Assembly (NCBI GenBank): GCA_037447655.1
Contig: JBBHKE010001899.1
Span: 1-10,469 of the forward strand
Reading direction: 5' to 3'
Length of the DNA stretch: 10,469 nt
Source: Zygnema cylindricum
Lineage: Eukaryota; Streptophyta; Zygnematophyceae; Zygnematales; Zygnemataceae
Part shown: positions 8,501 through 10,469 of the stretch, one piece after another
Layout: every line of letters begins with the position of its first letter
Numbering within the stretch: position 1 is the first letter of the stretch
The notes under the pieces: model-generated
What the model was told of the DNA's origin: nothing
Databases searched by the model: none
The model's input: the letters and a program-made list of their open reading frames with translations, nothing else
Program-made: the position numbers and the translations under genes

Positions 8501-10379
8501 TCGCAATTATATGTGACCTACATTGACAGTGTGAAAACATTAAACTAAGTCATAATAGATAAGTTAAAATTTATCACATAAATTAGAAGAATATTTGCAT
8601 TATGGAACTGTCAGTAAAAGTCGTTTGGTCTCTCCCAGATTCCTAAGCAAGGGCTCGGCTTGGCCCTCTCTTCTCCCTTCTCACCCTCTCTCTCCCTCCT
8701 TCCCTTTTACCCTCTATCCCTCTCTCCGCTCCCTCCCTCTTGTTTTTGCTATATACCTTTTGGAGGGCTGAAAAGTACCGCTTTCCAAGAGATGGGGGAG
8801 ACTGAAGGAGGGCTTGCTGTAAGGCCTGCAAAAATCCAAAATGAAATGTCAAAAAAAGGTTTAAAAAAAAAAAAAAAAACTTTCTCCCATTGCACCATAG
8901 TTCCCTAAAAATCATAAAGGGAAATGCGCATTCCGATTTAGCTCCACTTTGGATACAATTGAAGTATTCAATGGTGAATTATAAATCAATTAAAAATTGT
9001 TGGTGAATAATTGAAAAAGATATCCTTGTGGATTTGGTTGGATGCCTGCAACTATTTTCCCAACTTTATAAACATAAGGACAGAATAAACACAAGAGTAC
9101 AAGATACCTGGAGAGTAGGGAGAACTGTAAGAGCAAGTTCTGAAGAGGAGGATCTTTCATCCGATCCTGTCCTTTCCATTACTGCTTCCACCAGGTAAAG
9201 ACCCTTTTCAGAGAGACCAGGGTTTCTCAGAAGAGTTGTCGCCATTCGCAGTGCATTTAAAGCCTCTGTTGGTGTAAAAATAGCAACTTTATTTCGAGAC
9301 CCGCTCAGATCACTATCATCCTCAGTTGGAGTCTTCCTCGAAAACGCATTCAGAACCAACGGATTGGTTAATGCATGGGCAACTGTCAAGCAAAAAACAA
9401 AGTCATTCTCAGTACTGATTCAACTCTAAATTCAAATAAGTTCACTATCCATCGCTATCAGAGGTAACACCTCTAATTCGAGCGATTACTTCTTTTACTC
9501 GAAAACATAAATTAGTGTTAATAACACTATTTTAGTGAGGTGGTCCATGCGGCTAAGCATAATTTAATGGTTTTTTTCCAATATAGAGTTTACGCTAATA
9601 CTTCACTAATTCTAATAGCCATGGGCGGCGTACTGGTTAAGAAAACAGGGAAAGCAAGGCATATGTCTGGCAGGTAGAGAAAAGTACATGTGTACTCGTG
9701 TACATGTGTACTCCTGTACTTGTGAACATGTGTACATGTGCACTTGTGTACATGTGCGGTTAAATGGATTAAAACTAGAAAGTACAAACAGATTGTGGGA
9801 AAGGCCACTCACTTGTCAGACTAGCACCTTGCAAAACCATTTCCTCTTCTCGTTTCCGTCTCATTTCAGCAAAATTTTCATCTTCCCCATCTTCACTCCC
9901 ATCTGTGACACAAGCGGTGACGGCTTTAAACTACTTGGTTCGGAAAAATTATCGGTAAAAAGCTAATTGCCCAGAGGAATCCCACGCACTTCAGTCCCAA
10001 ACAACAAAAACAGACACTCTATCTGCACAAAAAGACGAAAGGCCAAAAAATTGAGAGAGATACACGGTAGGTCAAAAAAAAAAAGTGTCTAAGGACATTC
10101 CTTGAAAGACAGAAACAATGTGAAAACAACATGCAGTAAGTCGGGGAAAACGACTCAAACCTTCAGAAGAATACAAGAGAAAAATAACCTGTGAAAAGCT
10201 CGCGGAGATCTTGAAACAACAAGAGATGACCATTCTGTAGTAAGAAATACACGTCCACGTGGAACTCTCGCAAGCACGATAATAATTTCAAGAGCTCCTC
10301 CACTGCATCACCATCCCCTTTAGCAGGTAATCCTGGCCATGCATCCTTTCCTGCAACCTGTGTACCATTTACGGTCAGC
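5346..10379 (-). CDS. ALF4: ALF4/glomulin-like protein, C-terminal 401 residues (8 exons, 5' end outside window)
   Basis: Spliced gene read from the minus strand; exons 10379-10189, 9902-9813, 9382-9108, 8825-8757, 8407-8327, 8018-7815, 6861-6810 and 5590-5346. All seven introns are GT...AG and the phases (1,1,0,0,0,0,1) agree at every junction, giving 1207 nt: 401 full codons, a stop and one base of a split codon. The deduced protein is helix-rich, as expected for HEAT-like repeats, with an acidic then basic linker at residues 64-84. Residues 302-340 (DAVLGALNVYRFLLL, then NYTG, then NKWLLPLR) match my memory of the conserved C-terminal block of plant ALF4. Known of the family: glomulin binds the RING protein RBX1 and restrains cullin-RING ubiquitin ligases; Arabidopsis ALF4 does the same and is needed for lateral root formation. 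ALF4 and glomulin are about 600 residues, so roughly the first third is missing here. Family assignment is from memory; the exon model is read directly. Confidence 0.82.
6004..6192. mobile_element. MITE copy, 189 bp, TA-flanked, in intron 7
   Basis: Left end CACCGTGTATCGTTATTAG and on to 6026; right end inverted at 6170-6192, 19 of 23 positions agree. TA on both sides (6002-6003, 6193-6194). Interior has an 8-bp hairpin AAGGTAAG/CTTACCTT near 6077-6096, and ACACGTGGC, close to the GAGACGTGGC of copy 1. No coding capacity. Confidence 0.82.
6773..6797. mobile_element. Single MITE-family end close to the intron 7 donor
   Basis: CTAATAGCGATTTCCGGTG at 6779-6797, followed by TA (6798-6799). Over 25 bases it differs from the end of copy 3 (3664-3688) at only two positions. 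No clear partner end is seen nearby other than the left end at 6004, which matches at about 19 of 24 positions. Confidence 0.7.
6810..6861 (-). CDS. ALF4: ALF4-like gene, 52-nt small exon (residues 304-320)
   Basis: Lies between the two longest introns (953 and 1219 bp). Acceptor TTTTTGCAG, donor GTATGG; reads VLGALNVYRFLLLREAA and ends phase 1. Joined to its neighbours it gives DADAVLGALNVYRFLLL and REAAGGTNYTG, the most recognisable piece of the family in this window. A transposon-like end lies 12 bases downstream of the donor. Confidence 0.88.
6862..7814 (-). other. Intron 6 (953 bp)
   Basis: Donor GTATGA, acceptor TTTTTGCAG. Contains a diverged 95-bp tandem duplication (6894-7083) and short AGAATGTCTA repeats (about 7221-7264). 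A stop-free minus-strand stretch (about 7741-7502) has no fitting pair of splice sites, so I leave it as intron. The exons on both sides are phase 0 and join directly. Confidence 0.72.
6894..7083. repeat. Diverged tandem duplication, about 95-bp units, intron 6
   Basis: Units start CAGTATAATTATTCAG at 6894 and CAGTATAATGATTCAG at 6989. Collinear matches continue (TTGGAA, GGAATT, CAGAA, AATTG, TCCAT.AACA) at about 70-75 percent identity by eye. Confidence 0.72.
7815..8018 (-). CDS. ALF4: ALF4-like gene, exon entering the conserved C-terminal block (residues 236-303)
   Basis: Acceptor AATGCAACAG and donor GTATGA bound 68 codons, phase 0 at both ends. After a helix (SLLLMLTKDEAAREW) comes a polar, glycine/serine-rich loop and then GILRLVEIILQPSNRKPLN, ending SEDADA. 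In plant ALF4 the equivalent stretch has a leucine-rich LELVE.VLRP.. helix and a ..SDAVL junction; this is a main reason for the family call. Confidence 0.87.
8019..8326 (-). other. Intron 5 (308 bp) with (CCCT)n tract on the sense strand
   Basis: Donor GTGAGA, acceptor AATGCAACAG. Contains the (GGGA)n tract at 8161-8210 and a long T/C-rich stretch (8028-8085) leading to the acceptor. Confidence 0.78.
8161..8210 (+). repeat. (GGGA)n microsatellite, G-quadruplex-capable
   Basis: At least eight GGGA units followed by GGGGAGGA and GA-rich sequence, in intron 5. The G-rich strand is the template strand of the gene, so the transcript carries CCCT repeats. Confidence 0.92.
8327..8407 (-). CDS. ALF4: ALF4-like gene, 81-nt exon (residues 209-235)
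   Basis: Acceptor GTGAGTGCAG and donor GTGAGA bound 27 codons, phase 0 at both ends, starting VLKNSLTPHARMDALEALI and ending CPNPML. The RMDALEALI helix resembles a segment in plant ALF4 proteins that precedes the conserved C-terminal block (recalled, not aligned). Confidence 0.83.
8408..8756 (-). other. Intron 4 (349 bp) with G-run-rich 5' part
   Basis: Donor GTATAT, acceptor GAGTGCAG. From about 8740 down to 8652 the sense strand is almost pure purine with many GGG/GGGA runs. The rest (8460-8640) is ordinary AT-rich intron. Confidence 0.78.
8652..8740 (-). repeat. Purine tract with G runs on the sense strand, intron 4
   Basis: On the + strand this is C/T with few interruptions (CCCTCTCTTCTCCC, CCCTCCTTCCC, CTCCCTCCC), so the pre-mRNA has many GGG runs starting about 16 bases after the donor of the 69-nt exon. 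Confidence 0.75.
8757..8825 (-). CDS. ALF4: ALF4-like gene, 69-nt exon (residues 186-208)
   Basis: Acceptor TTTTTGCAG and donor GTATAT bound exactly 23 codons, phase 0 at both ends, reading ALQQALLQSPPSLGKRYFSA then LQK. The following intron starts with a G-rich tract, and the preceding one has a T17 run on the sense strand, both compatible with splicing signals around a small exon. Being a multiple of three, it could be skipped without breaking the frame. Confidence 0.82.
8826..9107 (-). other. Intron 3 (282 bp)
   Basis: Donor GTATCT, acceptor TTTTTGCAG. A run of 17 T on the sense strand (A17 at 8863-8879 on +) lies about 40 bases before the acceptor, within reach of a polypyrimidine tract. 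Nothing else recognised. Confidence 0.78.
9108..9382 (-). CDS. ALF4: ALF4-like gene, exon of helical repeats (residues 94-185)
   Basis: Longest exon (275 nt), acceptor GCTTGACAG, donor GTATCT after CTC CAG. It encodes amphipathic helices with conserved-looking hydrophobic spacing (TEALNALRMATTLLRNPGLS, KGLYLVEAVMERTG), a serine-rich loop (DERSSSSE) and ends TVLPTLQ. This pattern agrees with the HEAT/armadillo-like fold of glomulin. Phase 1 in, phase 0 out, matching neighbours. Confidence 0.87.
9468..9630. mobile_element. Degenerate MITE-family copy in intron 2
   Basis: Right end CTAATAGCCATGGGCGGCG (9612-9630) followed by TA matches the family end at 15 of 19 positions. Interior ACACTATTTTAGTGAGGTGGTCCA (about 9524-9547) resembles the conserved block at 4002-4024, and CGGCTAAGCA (9550-9559) recurs at 3920. 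AGTGTTA-A-TAACACT (9514-9528) is a perfect palindrome. The left end (CACC at 9468) is weak. Confidence 0.55.
9684..9759. repeat. 16-bp minisatellite, 4.75 units, intron 2
   Basis: Units GTACATGTGTACTCGT, GTACATGTGTACTCCT, GTACTTGTGAACATGT, GTACATGTGCACTTGT and a partial GTACATGTGCGG. Each unit contains self-complementary GTACATGT-like sequence and is mostly alternating purine/pyrimidine. Confidence 0.9.
9813..9902 (-). CDS. ALF4: ALF4-like gene, exon with charged linker (residues 64-93)
   Basis: Acceptor TGTCACAG and a strong GTGAGT donor bound a 90-nt exon, phase 1 in and phase 1 out. It reads D-GSEDGEDENFAEMRRKREEE: an acidic patch followed by a basic/acidic helix, probably a flexible or surface linker between helical repeats. 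The phase fits both neighbours without adjustment. The linker itself is not a family signature I recognise, so its place in the gene rests on splice signals and frame. Confidence 0.82.
9903..10188 (-). other. Intron 1 (286 bp) of the ALF4-like gene
   Basis: Donor GTTATT, acceptor TGTCACAG. The sense strand has a T11 run (A-run at about 10075-10085 on +). No coding or repeat element recognised inside. Confidence 0.75.
10189..10379 (-). CDS. ALF4: ALF4-like gene, first exon in window (residues 1-63 of fragment)
   Basis: Begins with the last base of a split codon and ends phase 1 at a GTTATT donor. It encodes a mostly helical segment with VEELLKLLSCLREFHVDVYF and a run of leucines, as in HEAT-like helices. 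The acceptor chosen follows AAAGACAG at 10380-10381, because TACTGAC just upstream looks like a branch point and the frame is then open throughout. Two later AGs (after GTACACAG, or TTGCAG at the GGAAAG) would keep the same frame and shorten the exon by 21 or 28 bases or so; the upstream exon is not in the window, so the start is the least certain edge. Confidence 0.75.
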
Positions 10380-10440
10380 CTGTCTTTATGTTGTCAGTAA
10401 AATTGAATGTTAACTCTCTGAAAGACACATTCAGTTGAAA

Positions 10441-10469
10441 GAGAGAGAGAAAGGGTGTGGGTGGGGGAG
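10441..10469. repeat. GA/GGGTG purine-rich tract at window edge
   Basis: GAGAGAGAGAAAGGGTGTGGGTGGGGGAG; a pyrimidine tract on the sense strand of the gene, in the intron upstream of the first exon seen. Confidence 0.75.

Larger units (their letters stand above)
9383..9812 (-). other. Intron 2 (430 bp), holding a MITE-like remnant and a minisatellite
   Basis: Donor GTGAGT, acceptor GCTTGACAG. About half of its length is repeat: a degenerate terminal-inverted-repeat element near 9468-9630 and a 16-bp minisatellite at 9684-9759, both listed separately. Confidence 0.82.

Noticed and set aside
8660-8908. Opposite-strand frames over the pyrimidine tract in intron 4
   Set aside because: Composition-driven (S/L/P or R/E/G runs); only the 69-nt exon inside is supported by splice sites and frame.
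9590-9966. Cysteine/threonine-rich frames over the minisatellite
   Set aside because: They are translations of the 16-bp repeat; the only coding part nearby is the 90-nt exon on the minus strand.

Overview
This is eukaryotic nuclear DNA. The right half holds the 3' part of one spliced gene on the minus strand. Seven introns with GT...AG ends interrupt an open frame whose phases match at every junction. The deduced C-terminal 401 residues look like the YAP-binding/ALF4/glomulin family (plant ABERRANT LATERAL ROOT FORMATION 4, animal glomulin). The match is clearest in the last three exons (DAVLGALNVYRFLLL, NYTG, NKWLLPLR). The resemblance is to the plant ALF4 form as I remember it. Together with T-rich introns of about 280-1220 bp, AT-rich intergenic DNA and GA/GGGA microsatellites, this suggests a land plant or close relative. 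I cannot name the species, and no alignment was run.

Layout on the + axis. Positions 1-57: GA microsatellite. 58-2190: AT-rich DNA without a credible gene, holding a possible 360-bp inverted-repeat element (545-904), a 10-bp tandem repeat (1066-1115) and three closely spaced hairpins (1808-2017). 2191-4080: a nest of small terminal-inverted-repeat elements. It includes two nearly complete copies only 3 bp apart, a right half-copy, and an inverted remnant sharing a 39-bp motif with the first copy. 4080-5345: AT-rich intergenic DNA, which should include the 3' UTR of the gene. 5346-10379: eight exons of the ALF4/glomulin-like gene, read right to left; the 5' exons lie beyond the window.

The most novel signal is the repeat family. 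Nine copies of a roughly 19-bp end (consensus about CACCGCAAATCGYTATTAG) occur, mostly next to TA. They define at least three short elements with both ends (199, 617 and 189 bp) plus single ends. This looks like a Tc1/mariner-type (Stowaway-like, TA target) MITE family whose ends are unlike the classical Stowaway end. Members sit in the intergenic nest and in introns 2 and 7 of the gene; one end lies 13 bases inside intron 7. Other intron features are a 16-bp minisatellite (intron 2), a purine-rich G-run tract (intron 4), a (GGGA)n tract with G-quadruplex potential (intron 5) and a diverged 95-bp tandem duplication (intron 6). No prokaryotic gene, rRNA, tRNA or CRISPR array was seen.
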